Below are positions 1-10,907 of a DNA stretch of 64,000 nt, one piece after another. This DNA is from Astragalus membranaceus. Its lineage: Eukaryota; Streptophyta; Magnoliopsida; Fabales; Fabaceae. Each line of letters opens with the position of its first letter. The first letter of the stretch is position 1. The position numbers and the translations under genes are program-made. The notes under the pieces were generated by a model, which was not told the DNA's origin, ran no database searches, and worked only from the letters and a program-made list of their open reading frames with translations. The stretch is taken from contig CM076849.1 in NCBI GenBank assembly GCA_039519185.1, positions 71,729,784 through 71,793,783 on the forward strand, given 5' to 3'.

Positions 1-42
1 TTGTCAATTTTGGAGACAAAATTTTTAAAAGTTGGGGTGATT
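1..42 (+). other. 3' end of a Ty3/gypsy polyprotein and polypurine tract
   Basis: The sequence has the usual shape of a chromovirus pol end: a GGAGACAAAATTT stretch and then a purine-rich AAAAGTTGGGG just before TGTAACATCC. The same arrangement, on the other strand, ends the elements at 51137, 28465 and 9156. The rest of the element would lie left of the window. Confidence 0.6.
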
Positions 43-331
43 GTAACATCCCTAATTTTTAAAGACTCGTACTATGATGCCTAAGACCGAGTAATTATTT
101 GTGGGAATAATTGGTCGTGTCTCGGGAAAGAATAGTCGAGGAAATTGTCAAATAAATCACATTCTCTAATTAATTATGGCTTAGCCATGAATTAATGAAG
201 AGTTTAAGTTGAAGGGTAAAATAGTCATTTCACCAAATATCGTTGGATCAATCCAGTAAGAGGTCGTGGCTATATTTGTTAGTCAACCCAAGTGTTTTAA
301 CTAATCAAATGGCTAATGTTGGGAGAATGTT
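43..331 (+). repeat. Truncated LTR head, separate from LTR L1
   Basis: It begins TGTAACATCCCTAA directly after a polypurine tract, as an LTR should. About 290 bp later a second purine-rich tract (GTTGGGAGAATG) and a second TGTAACATCC occur. The second start matches the L4 LTR family of this window, so the first looks like the beginning of another LTR that was cut off. No coding content is seen. Confidence 0.45.
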
Positions 332-1532
332 TGTAACATCCGCAAAATAATTAACCGAATTATTGGGATGTTAACCCAATTGAATTAATTTAGTACTTGA
401 CTGGTAAATTTATTGAGTGCAAAAATTAATTATTGGTCGTCATCGGATCGTTAACCGGATAATACGGACCAAGGAATTTTTGGAATCGAAATAGGAGATT
501 TCGATCGATATGGTAATTTGACCGCGTTGCAACTTAAATAGTAAATAAATATGTGTATACGTGTGTGTGGGTGAGAAAGAATTAGAAAGAATGAAAGAAA
601 GAAAGGAGAGACAGAGGGAAAGAAGAATGGAAAGGAGAAGAAAAGAGAGAGATGGCGTGAGGGAGAAGAGAAGAGGGAGGAAGGAGAATTCACCGAAACG
701 ACTTCCTTCCAACACGAAAAATGCTCAGCGTTACTTCCTCTTCGTTTTAGTACCAAAATCTTCATCATCAACTCACTCTCCTCAAATCCACCATTTTCGA
801 ATTTAAGAGGAATTAGAGGTTTTTGTTGTTCAAGCTCAAAGGAAAGCTTTGGATGGTGTTTGGGAGCGAGCTCAAGGTGGGTTGCGCAAATATTGAAGTC
901 CGATTTGGAGTTTGTGAAGAATCAAGGGGTTAGGGTTCAAATTGGGATTTTTGGTGAATAGTAGCTTTTGAGATTGAAGAAGATGATGAATAGTGCCCAT
1001 GGAGGATTTCGAGGAATTCGGCATTCCGGTCAAAAGCGGTTTCGTGATCGAGTGGGAAGCTTTGGAAGCGGATTGGGTGTCGCCGGAGCGGGGAGCGTTC
1101 GTGTGGCTACTCGGTGATTTCGGCTCGATCGTGGTTCACGCTTCAAGGGTGAGTTCTACTCACGTTTAGGATTTTTGTTTTTCGAATTGATTGATTGATC
1201 GTTTTATCGCTTTCGCTGGACTGGAATATTTCTGAATATTGTCTGTTTCGGGTTAGGAATCGATCGGAGCGAGTCTCGTGTTGTGTCGTGTTGAAATGGA
1301 ATTTTTGGTAGTTTGATTTCGAAAGATTTTGACTTAAAAACCGCTATTCGGAAAAATATGTCGTTTTTGATAAAATTCGTTTTGATTGAGTTTTTGATTT
1401 GATTGATTGATTGTGTGGTATTGGTTGGATTGGTTTTGCTGGTTGTCAAATCTGTTTTCAGTCGGAACGAGAATCGGAATTGAGCGGAATAGCGAATTTC
1501 GTAAGAAAACGGAAAATCTGCACTTTCTGCAG

Positions 1533-1571
1533 AGGGTCGCGTCGCGACCCGTCCCCTTCGCGTCGCGACAC
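1533..1571. repeat. GC-rich palindromic cassette (CGCGTCGCGAC type)
   Basis: Two copies of CGCGTCGCGAC are separated by a short CCGTCCCCTT spacer. Each copy contains the palindrome TCGCGA. It sits inside LTR L1, directly after AATCTGCACTTTCTGCAGA. Confidence 0.75.
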
Positions 1572-1589
1572 TATGATTCTCAAAGCTCC

Positions 1590-2400
1590 TTGTGGCCATT
1601 AATGGTGTTTTGAACACCTACCTACCTTGCATGTGCAAATCAAGTCTAGGTGGAGGTAGAATTGAGACTACATGGTAAAATGGAGTTGCATGTCCAAACT
1701 AAAGCCCAGATAGGTTAGAGCTGAAGCTACATCTTTGATTGAAGTGAGTTAGAGGACAGATTCGTGGAGACAAAAAGGATTGGAAGAAGGAAGCATGTTG
1801 CTGGGAAAATTCTGGGCAAAACCCGTATGGCATAACTTCATTGTTTTCATCGTATCTCACAGTACACTACTCCGATGATCGTGATTCTTGTCCCTCTGGA
1901 AACTAGACAAAAAGCTCTTCATTTTACACACAAGAACCGTATGATTTCATGGAGAAATGAAGGAGATATCATGTCCCCAAGCTACGGATTCAGAATCAAG
2001 CACTATCCTGGAGCAGTCACCTTGTCTTGGTGATATCTCCCAAACCACTGGATGCATGCGTGTGAATCCTTGTACATTTGAAAGTAGACAAATTCCTCTT
2101 CAGAATGGGCACTGATTTGAAGGAGTTTGGTTGCGAATTGACATAGTTATGGCTGTTACAAAAGTGTGCATTGATTCTGGAAAACAGAAAAGAAGAAACT
2201 GGAAATGTGATTCGTCGGATTTGGGACTCGAGTTGTCAAGTCGCGCGAGACGTCAATTCTATCCACCCAGAGATGAAGTCAGTATCAAGAGGGGTGTTGG
2301 TTGCAGAATTCAGTTGCGGAGGCATTCGGAGCGGGTACGTGACTACGAGGATTGTTCGAGTGGTTACGGAACGGTCGTCCGTGCTCCGGCGTGATTTCTC
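1590..2400. repeat. Extra segment inside LTR L1
   Basis: This stretch has no counterpart in the 2.43-kb LTRs at 48705 and 55073. It joins a first, nearly complete 5' half of the LTR to a second, diverged LTR half that resumes at about 2418. It looks like LTR sequence of another gypsy subfamily, without coding content. I infer a recombination between two related LTRs. Confidence 0.4.
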
Positions 2401-2719
2401 GCGAGATCGTCAACCGGGTGAGTTCTACTCATGGATAGGGATATTATTCGTGTCTTGAAATTATATCGGGTTGAGTCATAAGGCAATTATCAATTTTCGA
2501 AAGATTTTGGAACCGAAAACCTTTTTTAAGCAATATCGCGTTTTTACGGTTTTTATTGAATTGTTGAACAATTTACGAAATTGTGATTTACACGCTTTCA
2601 CTGGAATATGGTCTGGAATGTTGTTTATTAAATCTTCTTTCAGGTTGGAGAACGATCGGAATTCGATTTGGGCAAGAAATGGAAAGCGGAATGAGAAACT
2701 AGAATTCAGTAACAGAACA

Positions 2720-2832
2720 GGCCGCACGGGTCGTGCGCCCCTGGGCACGGACCGTGCGCCCTCTTCGGGTTGGCTGTGTGGTTTTGGTAAACCACGCACG
2801 GGTCGTGCGCCCCTGGGCACGGACCGTGCGTG
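2720..2832. repeat. Two direct copies of a GC-rich palindromic cassette
   Basis: A unit of about 35 bp, starting GCACGGGTCGTGCGCCCC and ending GGCACGGACCGTGCG, occurs twice (about 2722 and 2797). Each unit holds near-palindromes built on GCACGG..CCGTGC. It is a different sequence class from the cassette at 1533, though both are in the same LTR. Confidence 0.75.
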
Positions 2833-3396
2833 AGCTGCTGTTACCGGACTCCGATTTCTCATTTCGTCGCTCCTTTCGATCCCGAATCACTTCTAATCTT
2901 CTTCCCAACCCATATTAAGGATATTGCCTTACTGACAACCGTATTTTGAACTTATTCGACTCACGATTTTGAAAAAGATTTCAAAAGCATATTTGATTGA
3001 AAAACCGAAACCCTAGTATACGTGTGGGTACTCCGTCTGATGGACTGACTGAATATATATGTTTATATATGTCAAATGAAAATGATTATAATGCCGGAGG
3101 TCTAAATTATGAATTCCTCAAAACGGATTATAGATCGATATGGATATTGTTTATCCAATTACTATGCGAATGATCCTTTGGTGATCGAAAGATATAAATT
3201 ATCTAATGAACTTATATGACTGATCCTTTGGTGATCAAAATGAAAAAGAAGATATAAATTATCTAACTCTCGAGAACTTGATGCGTAGTGTCATACGTAT
3301 TGCGTTGGGTGACGACCCGACAAGTAGCATACTAGGGAGGGTAGTCATGACCCCTTACCCAGGCCCTGAATGTGTTTTGGCGTGGTCAACTCACGG

Positions 3397-3486
3397 GTTA
3401 CCGGGATTAGCACTGGATTGCAGGCGGTTTATGCTAAGTGGAACACACGATTACCGGGATTAGCACTGGATTGCAGTCGGTACGTG
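3397..3486 (+). repeat. Two-copy minisatellite in LTR L1
   Basis: A unit with the core ATTACCGGGATTAGCACTGG and then ATTGCAG occurs twice with a period of about 53 bp. Tandem units with a similar GCTGCAAT/ATTGCAG core lie at the matching place in the L4 LTRs (49180-49330). Confidence 0.6.
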
Positions 3487-3919
3487 TTAACTAAATTCAC
3501 GAAGTGCGTGGCATTTCGATTAATAAATAAGACATTGTTATGTCAGCTTTTGTTGTAACGGGTTAATAAATTAAACCGAGTGTCAGTGAGGGGGCACGGT
3601 AGGACTCACTGAGACAAGTTGTCTCACCCAATCCATATTTGTTGTTTTTACAGAGAACAGGTTATAAGGACAGCAGGCGGCACAGTTAGTCGTCAGGCTC
3701 GAGGCGAAGTTGGAGATGTAATCTTCCATCTATGTTGTGGATTCTTCTGATGTAGTCTCTGTATTCGGTCTTATGACTCGAACTTGTATCATGTTATATT
3801 TTTGTAGTTTTCACTGTTTCTTGTAAAGATATATATCTGAACAGGAATTTTTATACTCTGATTTATACCAAATTGTATATTTAGGTGTTTCTTTGTTAAA
3901 GAAATATCGGGGTGTTACA

Positions 3920-4596
3920 CAAAAAAGCGGTTTTAACATCCATTTGATGAATAACTAGTTTATGGATAGAAGCCAAACCTATTAAAACTCTAATAGAAGA
4001 AATTCTTGTTACTGGAGCAAAGGTATCAAAATAATCAATGTTTCGTTTTTGAGAAAAACCTTTTGCTACTAATCTAGCTTTGTATTTATCAATAGACCCA
4101 TCAGGGTTATATTTTCTTTTGAAAATCCACTTGCATCCTATTGATTTTCCCCAGGTGGTAAATCAACTAAGGTCCAAGTGTTACATTTGGAAATTGAGTC
4201 TATTTCAGTTTTAATGGCTTCTTTCCAAAATTTCGACTCAGAAGAAGAAGTTGCTTCAAAAAAGGTTTCTGGATCTTTTTCGACAAGATAAGTATAAAAA
4301 TCATTTCCGAAGGATGTTTCTTTTCTTGGTCTTTTACTTCTCCTTAGTTCTTGATACGGTTCCTCATGAGTTTCATCATTAGTACTTGCTAATGGTTGTC
4401 TAGATATACTATCATGTTTTAAAGGAAAAAGGTTTTCAAAGAACTCAAAATTTTTAGTTTCCACGATAGTGTTTATATCTAAAACATCACTTTTCACAAT
4501 AAGAAAACTATAAGCAGCGCTATGTTCTGCATATCCAATAAAAACACAATCAGAGGTTTTGCAACCAATTTTTCTTTTCTTAGGATCAGGCAACAT
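3920..4596 (-). pseudogene. Copia integrase tail and reverse transcriptase N-terminus
   Basis: From 4596 the frame encodes the integrase C-terminal region and linker, with RRSKRPRKE, the usual basic stretch before reverse transcriptase, and then FWKEAIKTEIDSI and TWTLVDLPPG. A one-base frameshift near 4138 moves the frame; the other frame continues with IGCKWIFKRKYNPDGS, YKARLVAKGF, DTFAPV and QMDVKTAF. The sequence stops within RT motif A at 3920, where LTR L1 begins, so no YVDD box remains. Non-functional. Confidence 0.85.
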
Positions 4597-4615
4597 AACT
4601 TTAGCTAAGCACCCC

Positions 4616-5302
4616 CTACACTTTTAAATATTTCAAGTTAGGTTGATAACCTTTCCACAGTTCATAGGGGGTCTTTCCGGTTTTCCTATGAGGAGTTCTA
4701 TTTTGTATAAAACATGCAGTTAATATAGCCTCACCCCACAAGTTGTTTGGCGCACTAGAACTAATTAACATAGCATTCATCATTTCTTTCAAGGTCCTAT
4801 TTTTCCTTTCGGCTATGCCATTAGATTCAGGTGAATAGGGGGGAGTTGTTTCATGTATTATACCTTCCTTTTCACAAAAATCATTAAAAGATATGTATTC
4901 TCCTCCACGATCGGATCTAACTCTTTTAATCTTTCTATCTAATTGATTTTCGACTTCAGCTTTATATGAAAGAAAAGCTTCAAATGCTTCATCTTTATGT
5001 CTTAATAAAAATACTTTAGTGTATCGCGAAAAATCATCTATAAACATCACATAATAATTTTTTCCGCCCCTAGTTGGAGTTTGTTTTAAATCTCCTAGGT
5101 CCGTATGAATTAAACTAAGCAGTTCAGTTTCACGATGCACAGGGGGACACGATTTCTTTGTTAACTTGGATTCGACACATACATCGCATTTACTATGTTG
5201 ATTATCACTAGTCGAAATCAAGCCAAGACGTTGCAATTTAATAACATACGGAAAGTCAATATGACCTAGTCTAGCATGCCACATATTATAAGAGTCAATC
5301 AA
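4616..5302 (-). pseudogene. Copia integrase (GAG-pre-integrase and core)
   Basis: The 228-residue open frame starts with MWHARLGHI, the copia GAG-pre-integrase/zinc-binding signature, followed by CDVCVESK. The integrase core shows HTDLGDL (first Asp), YVMFIDDFSRY, RSDRGGEY (second Asp) and SPESNGIAERKNRT with the Glu of the DDE triad. The core looks intact, but stops and a frameshift separate it from protease and reverse transcriptase. The enzyme family cuts and joins cDNA ends into target DNA. Confidence 0.88.
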
Positions 5303-5395
5303 GTAAGCAGAAGTCGAAACATTGTTATTAAAATCAGAAGTGTTGAGTACAAAAAGTCCATGATCATAATATCCCTTTCCAACAAAAATGTTGTT

Positions 5396-5911
5396 CTAGG
5401 TAAGAACAATCTTATCAGATTCTAATGTCACTTTGATACCATTCTTCAGCAGAACCCCAACAGAGATCAGGTTTTCCCTTATGTTAGGCACATGAAGCAC
5501 ATTTGTGAGAGCCAGAGTTTTTCCCGATGTGAGCTTGAGAAGAACTTTTCCTTTCCCCACAACTGGGGCCGGATATGAGTCACCCAGATAGATATTTTCT
5601 TCTCCTTCCCCTACAGCAGTGTAGGAGGTAAAAACTTCTCTATTAGCACAGATGTGCTTGGTGGCTCCAGAATCCACCACCCACTTGTTCACATCAGTTG
5701 CCATGTTGACTAGAGAAACGACAGCAGCAATGACATCGTCATCCTCATTATCATCTCCCACCAGCATCAGCCAAGTTGGCGTTAGCCTTAGGAGGATTGT
5801 CATTTCTCGCCCTATGCCTGCATTTAGGTGCATAGTGTCCTGGCTTTCCACAAACAAAGCAGTATCCTCTTTTCTTGAATTCAGAGCTATGAGTACCAGG
5901 ATAATGATCAT
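5396..5911 (-). pseudogene. Copia gag C-terminus and aspartic protease
   Basis: The frame encodes the retropepsin signature WVVDSGATKHIC, where DSGA is the active site, followed by YLGDSYPAPVVGKGKV and LTNVLHVPNIRENLISV, the classic copia protease tail. The part before it corresponds to the zinc-knuckle region but is degraded: only remnants such as ALFVESQDTMHLNAG survive, and the CX2C pattern is disturbed by a frameshift. The flap and active site look normal. It belongs to the same element as the integrase downstream. Confidence 0.85.
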
Positions 5912-6101
5912 TGCTCCTTTTGTGATACTTTCAATTAGATGATTTCTTGGAATCGTACCATTTGTTTGGAGAGCCTGGTTTGCCTTTGTCGAACCTTGAA
6001 GGGTTGTTCATCACCATGTTTGCCCGTGAAGCCATTAATTTCGCCTTTGTCTTGTTACTCTCTTTTTGGTTGGTATCTTCGATGATGATATGAGTTAGTA
6101 G

Positions 6102-6568
6102 CTAAATCAGTGACAGTTGCTTGTGTTTGTGCTTCAGTTGTTGCTTGTAGTGCTTCCATGATTCTGGCAGCTTCTCAATCAGAATACCTGCAATGAACTC
6201 GTCAGGGAGAACTATGTTTTCAGCCTTCATTTCCTCTAGTAATTTTTGATACTGGTTGATTTGTGTTTTGATTTCGCCAGTTTCACTCATGACCCAATTG
6301 TAGTAGTTGCTGATGACAAATTTCTGCTTGCTTGCATCTTCAGCGGTGTATTTGAGAATCATTGATTCCCAGATCTGATTAGCTTCCTTGTAGGTGCAGT
6401 AGATGTCGAACAATTCGTTGGAGAGAGTGCTGAGAGTTGTGTGATGACACACTTTGTTGGCATGGGTCCAAACTTCGACCTGTTTGGGAGTAGCAGGTTC
6501 GAGAGGTTTGGAGTCAGTCAGAGCAGCTGCAACCCCGTGCATGTCAAGAAGGGAACTCATGCGTTCCT
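6102..6568 (-). pseudogene. Copia gag central part
   Basis: Residues such as KERMSSLLDMHGVAAALT, ANKVCHHTTLSTLSNELFD, IWESMILKYTAEDASKQKF and KLPESWKHYKQQLKHK match the UBN2-type gag of Ty1/copia elements. The usual conserved Trp just before KERM is missing because the frame is broken there by the insert that begins at about 6569. The apparent start codon at 6599 lies in foreign sequence and is not real. The remaining gag N-terminus is at 11001-11055 and 18059-18133. Confidence 0.85.
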
Positions 6569-6606
6569 TGTAACAGCCCAGGTCCAACGCATTGGCCACC
6601 CCGGCA
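6569..6606. other. Junction sequence between copia gag and SINE fragment
   Basis: This short piece matches neither copia gag nor the tRNA-like repeat next to it. It begins TGTAACAGCCCAGG, which resembles an LTR start, but it is too short to classify. Confidence 0.3.
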
Positions 6607-6731
6607 CTATTACATCACGGTCTTCTCTACCCCTCTTGTAGAATTTTTGCCTTCCGTGGGAATCGAACCTTGCACCTGAGGCATAAGTGCAAGTTAAACA
6701 CACCTCCCACTACCAATTGAGCGCGCGCTAC
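6607..6731 (-). mobile_element. tRNA-related SINE fragment
   Basis: On the minus strand it reads AGCGCGCGCTCAATTGGTAG, an A-box-like head, and about 50 bp further GGTTCGATTCC, a perfect RNA polymerase III B box, followed by CCACGGAAGGCAAAAATTC. About 98 bp of it recur in the opposite orientation at 10908-11013. SINE identity is inferred from the two promoter boxes and their spacing. No tRNA cloverleaf could be drawn, so it is not a tRNA gene. Confidence 0.55.
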
Positions 6732-7419
6732 TGTAACACCCCATTTTCTACCCGGTATTTAAATAAAAATTATCAGAGTTCAAAAATTTGTTTTTCAACT
6801 AATCCAAACGGGATGCTACATTTCTTCGAACAAACATCAACAACATAATAAAATTTCTTTTATAAATCAAAGAAAATACGTAACACGTAACAATGGAATG
6901 GGGTTCCCAACAACATATTATTCAGTCCACATGACAGGAACTACAACGTCTCGTAGCGGAATAAAATTAAAACTCAGCACACATAACGCAGCCTCAACAT
7001 AAAAATCTCAATAAAAATGTTTAACAATTCGAATAATCAAACAAAGGAAAAACTAGCGCCCATCCCCTGAGTGTTACGTATCAGAGCACTAGACTGACGC
7101 AGGAATGAGGGAAGACAAGCCTTCACTCATGGTTACCTGTAGTAATAAACAACGAAAGGGGTGAGTCTAAACCGCATAACAAGGTTTATAATAAGCGGTA
7201 TGCTAGAGTATAAGGACCACACCCATCACGGCAATACATTTATATTTTATACATATACAGCAACATTTCCAACTGATAAATAAACATCAACATCCGCAAT
7301 ATATAATTGTCACACAGTCATATTGTACACCAAACAAAGTAATTATCAATAATGGGCATGTGTGTATGCGGTGCAGAATGCATGTGGTACCATTATCACT
7401 TCTCATTAGCCAATTGGGC

Positions 7420-7595
7420 ACGTCGCGACTGCAGCCAAAAAATAACGTCAAAACCGCAGCCTAAAAATGCATCGTCAAGACCGCAGCCTAATGTATGCAT
7501 GTGACTCCATGAACAATCAATAAACATAATTTTTCACAACCTCAAGTCACACACATCATCACCATAAATCACAACGTCAAGACCGCAGCCTAAAA
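7420..7595. repeat. Dispersed ACCGCAGCC units in LTR L2
   Basis: AACGTCAA(A/G)ACCGCAGCCTAAA-like units occur at least three times. They occupy the LTR region that holds other minisatellites in L1, L3 and L4. Confidence 0.6.
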
Positions 7596-7830
7596 TCATC
7601 ACCAACATTTTTGGTCCGTAGACCCACAGTCACTTTACCACACCACTAGCAAAATACAAGTGTCCAGAAACTTTCAGCCAAATTAATTATTTTTCACATT
7701 ACAGTAGCGTACACAGATAGAGGACTGAACGAGCTTTGAAACGCACTTTGAAACACTTAAAACGGACACCCGAGTCAAAAGATATGTCAAAAACAAATTT
7801 GGGACAAAACTGAGACACGTGCTGAAAATG

Positions 7831-7980
7831 GCTCCCAGGCGCTGGGCGCCTAGCAGGGAGCAACAGCACACAGAAACTGGCGCAGGGGGATCCTGGCGCC
7901 CACAGAAAACTGGCGCAGGGCGCCCAGCGCCCAGACACAGAAACTGGCGCAGGGCGCCTGGCGCCTAGACACAGAATTGG
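7831..7980. repeat. GGCGCC-rich palindromic cassettes in LTR L2
   Basis: Repeated units of the form CTGGCGCAGGGCGCC(C/T)(A/G)GCGCC are separated by AGACACAGAAA. A second group follows at 8281-8450 (GGCGCCCTTGGCGCCCAGG and CAGGCGCCCATGGCGCC). The units are palindromic around GGCGCC and look like a fast-evolving minisatellite. Confidence 0.8.
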
Positions 7981-8754
7981 CAACACAGCGCACCTAAGCA
8001 ACACCCACCGAGACAACTCCAAAATGACACGTGCAAAAATAAAACCACTCGAGCCAAAACGTTTAGAATTGCATTTGGGCACGTAAACACAAAAGATGGC
8101 ACGGTAAAATATGCCCAGAATTTGAAGTTCACCCAAAACACCCTATATACGCACACGAGCAACACCCACCGAGACAATTCCAAAAGGACCCATGCAAAAA
8201 TAAAACCACTCGAACATATCGACATCCCAATGACATGATTACTCAGAAATATAACTCGGGAACACAAACCGGGCAGCCCAATTTTGGCGCCCTTGGCGCC
8301 CAGGCACAGGGATCCTACGCCCAAGGCGCTACTGCACCAAGGCAGCAACACTGAAAACACAGCAACTAGGCAACAGGCGCCCATGGCGCCCAGACAGCAG
8401 CAACAAAGCATGGAATTGACAACAACAATGGTGCCTAAGGCGCCTAGGGTCCTTCAAACTCAAATTCCTCCAAATTTCATATGCTAAATCATTCAATAAT
8501 TATTTCTAACCCTTCAATTTCATTCTCATATCTTCAAATACACATTCTATCAATTATTTGGCTTACACTATGATTCTCACATACATCTCATAACTCATAC
8601 AATTTTTCAATAAAACCCATAGAGACAATCAATCTTCACACAATTAATCATATATCGAATTCAACAATGGAATTATGACACAAATGGTATAAACCCTAAA
8701 CCCTCACATATAACCCATTCTAAGTCCCATTATAAGGTAAGACCCACCCTTACC

Positions 8755-9155
8755 TTGATTACACCGAAGACGAAGTCCTTCCTACGGAGTCACCAACAAA
8801 ACCACAGCAACAGCTCTTCTATTCCTCTTCTCTTTGTGCGATCTCCTTCTTCTCCTTTTTCTTTCTCTCTTCGCGACCTCTCTTCTCTCTTCTCCTTTCT
8901 TTTCTTTTGTTTTTTACGTTTTCTTTCTTTTCCTTTCTTTTCACAAATGATGCGAATGCATCATACCCCCAAGCGCCTAGGAGCCTTAGCTAACGGGCTT
9001 GGGCTTCGTGGGCCAATCTCATCGTCTCGGAATTATCAACACCACCCCCTTAAATTTAAAATAAAATAACATATTAATAATTTTAATATATTAATAAATA
9101 TGCAACACTTAAATAATTTAATCAAATAATTAATTAAATTATTTTGGGTGTTACA
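8755..9155. other. LTR L2 pyrimidine-rich end segment, non-coding
   Basis: This is a CT-rich stretch (8815-8945, repeated CTTCT and CTTTTC) followed by AT-rich DNA. In element sense it is purine-rich leader-like sequence near the LTR start. The same kind of stretch is found at 550-690, 28080-28170 and 50750-50890 in the other LTRs. No gene is seen. Confidence 0.6.
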
Positions 9156-9167
9156 ACTCTCCCCCAC

Positions 9168-10907
9168 TTAGGAAATTTCGTCCTCGAAATTCTTACCTGA
9201 TTCAAACAACTCTGGATAAGACTCCCGCATCTTACTCTCCAGCTCCCAAGTCATACTCTCACCAGCAGCTCCTAACCAAACCACTTTCACCAAAGAAATC
9301 TCCTTCCCTCTCAGAACCTTCACTTCTCTATCTTCAATCCGCACAGGCATAGTCTCCACAGTGAGATTATCCCGTACCTCCACTTCATCCATCTGAATCA
9401 CATGAGACGGATCTGGAACATACTTTCGAAGTTGTGACACGTGTAACACGTCATGCAAGTTCGAAAGATTAGGCGGCAAAGCCACCCTATAGGCAACACT
9501 TCCAACCCTCTTCGTAATCTGATACGGACCAATGAAACGGGGAGTTAACTTCTTTGATTTCAAGGCACGCCCAACACCAGTCACCGGAGTGACTCTCAAA
9601 AATACATGATCACCGGCCTGAAACTCTAAGTCCTTCCTTCTCTTATCATGATAGCTCTTTTATCGACTCTGCGACGCCTTCATCTTCTCACGGATTAATT
9701 TTACCTTCTCAGTGGTCTCTCGCACAATCTCAGGCCCTAGCACCGCACTTTCTCCCGATTCATACCAACATAGAGGTGTCCTACACCTCCGACCATACAG
9801 CGCCTCAAATGGTGCCATCCCAATACTAGAATGATGACTATTATTATAGGTGAACTCAATCAATGGAAGATGAGAATCCCACGAACCTCCTTGCTCAAGA
9901 ACACGTGCCCTCAACAAGTCCTCTAAAGACTGAATAGTCCTCTCCGTCTGACCGTCTGTCTGTGGATGATATGCGGAGCTCAACCTCAACTTAGAACCCA
10001 AAGCTTCTTGCAAACTTTTCCAAAATTCAGAAGTGAATCTTGGATCTCTATCAGATACAATACTAAGCGGAACGCCATGCAACATCACAATTGTCTTGAT
10101 GTAAATCTCTGCCAACTTTGGAACTGGATAAGTGATACTAATCGGCAAGAAGTGAGCAGACTTCGTCAACCTATCCACAACCACCCATATAGCATCAAAC
10201 CCCTTCACGGTATTTGGCAAGCCAATCACAAAATCCATGGAAATGCTATCCCATTTCCATTCCGGAACTTCTAATGGTTGCATCAACCCCGCAGGCTTCT
10301 GATTCTCAACCTTTGACTTCTGACAAGTCAAACAGGCATACACAAATTGTGCCACACCCTTCATCATACCAGGCCACCAGAACAACTTCTTCAAATCTTG
10401 GTACATTTTTGTAGCCCCTGGATGAATACTTAACTTGCTCCTATGGCTCTCCTCAAGAATCATTCTCTTCATCTCAGCATCATCAAGAATACAGATTCTA
10501 TCCCTGAATCTCAATACACCTTGGGAATCTAACTTGAAATCCCCATTCACAGCTTGTTCCTTCGCAACTAACAAGTCCACCAACTTTACATCTAACTTTT
10601 GGGCTTCTCCGATACTAACCAAAAATTCATTGCCAATCTTCAGCATTCCCAATCTGACACTCTGCGGTGTCACTTCACAAACCAGACTCATATCCCGGAA
10701 CTGCTCAATCAACTCTAACTCTTTAACCATCATAGCCGACATATGTAGGGTCTTCCGACTTAAAGCATCAGCCACAACATTAGCCTTGCCTGGATGATAG
10801 TTCAAGCCGAAATCATAGTCCTTCAGCAATTCTAACCAACGTCTCTGTCTCATATTTAGCTCCTTCTGGTCAAACAAGTACTTCAAGCTCTTATGGTCAC
10901 TAAAATT
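9168..10907 (-). pseudogene. Ty3/gypsy integrase region (chromovirus-like)
   Basis: A single frame of about 580 codons reads from the end of RNase H (SDHKSLKYLFDQ, HPGKANVVADALSR) through the integrase zinc domain (HRSKLSIHPGATKMY, then CLTCQKSK). The DDE core follows (DSISMDFVIGLP; VSDRDPRFTSEFW; AYHPQTDGQTER) and then the C-terminal region (RFIGPYQI, VAYRVALPP, HDVLHVSQLRKY). The end GKNFEDEIS runs into the polypurine tract. One nonsense codon interrupts it, TAA at 9660-9662, where a Gln codon would fit (QSR*KSYHDKRR). Sequence upstream of 10907 is lost at the inverted SINE fragment. The C-terminal layout fits Del/Tekay-like chromoviruses, though a chromodomain is not obvious. Confidence 0.88.

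Larger units (their letters stand above)
332..3919 (+). repeat. Composite Ty3/gypsy LTR L1
   Basis: It runs from TGTAACATCC to GGTGTTACA. Its first 850 bp and its last 500 bp are recognisably homologous, in reverse orientation, to the LTRs at 48705-51136 and 55073-57499; shared landmarks are the CTAGCAGCG-like leader, GTGAGTTCTACTCA and the terminal GGGGTGTTACA. At about 3.6 kb it is roughly 1.2 kb longer than those LTRs, because the module that starts with GTGAGTTCTACTCA occurs twice (about 1149 and 2418) in diverged form. The flanking 5-mers (ATGTT and CAAAA) do not match, so it is not an intact solo LTR. Open frames inside it are chance. Confidence 0.65.
6732..9155 (-). repeat. 3' LTR (L2) of a truncated Ty3/gypsy element
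   Basis: It runs from TGTAACACCCC to GGGTGTTACA, 2424 bp, and is directly followed by the pyrimidine-rich ACTCTCCCCCACTTAG, the complement of a polypurine tract. It therefore is the 3' LTR of the minus-strand element at 9156-10907. It contains an ACCGCAGCC tandem segment (7420-7590) and GGCGCC-rich cassettes (7831-7975 and 8281-8450). The 5' LTR is missing, so no target duplication can be read. Confidence 0.85.

Noticed and set aside
440..806. Small frames with Arg/Glu-rich or Phe/Ser-rich protein
   Set aside because: They are translations of an AG-rich LTR segment that also occurs at 50750 and 57110.
6607..6731. tRNA gene
   Set aside because: B box and A-box-like head are present, but I could not form acceptor and anticodon stems, and the second copy is truncated. 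A SINE fragment fits better.
7831..7980. GGCGCC units as tRNA-Asp primer sites
   Set aside because: They share GGCGCC with the real site at 16825 but lack GTTGCCGGGG and lie inside LTRs whose elements use tRNA-Met.
7699..8411. Overlapping frames of 145 and 148 codons in LTR L2
   Set aside because: Cys/Ala/Pro-rich translation of palindromic GC repeats in an LTR, without homology or conserved start.
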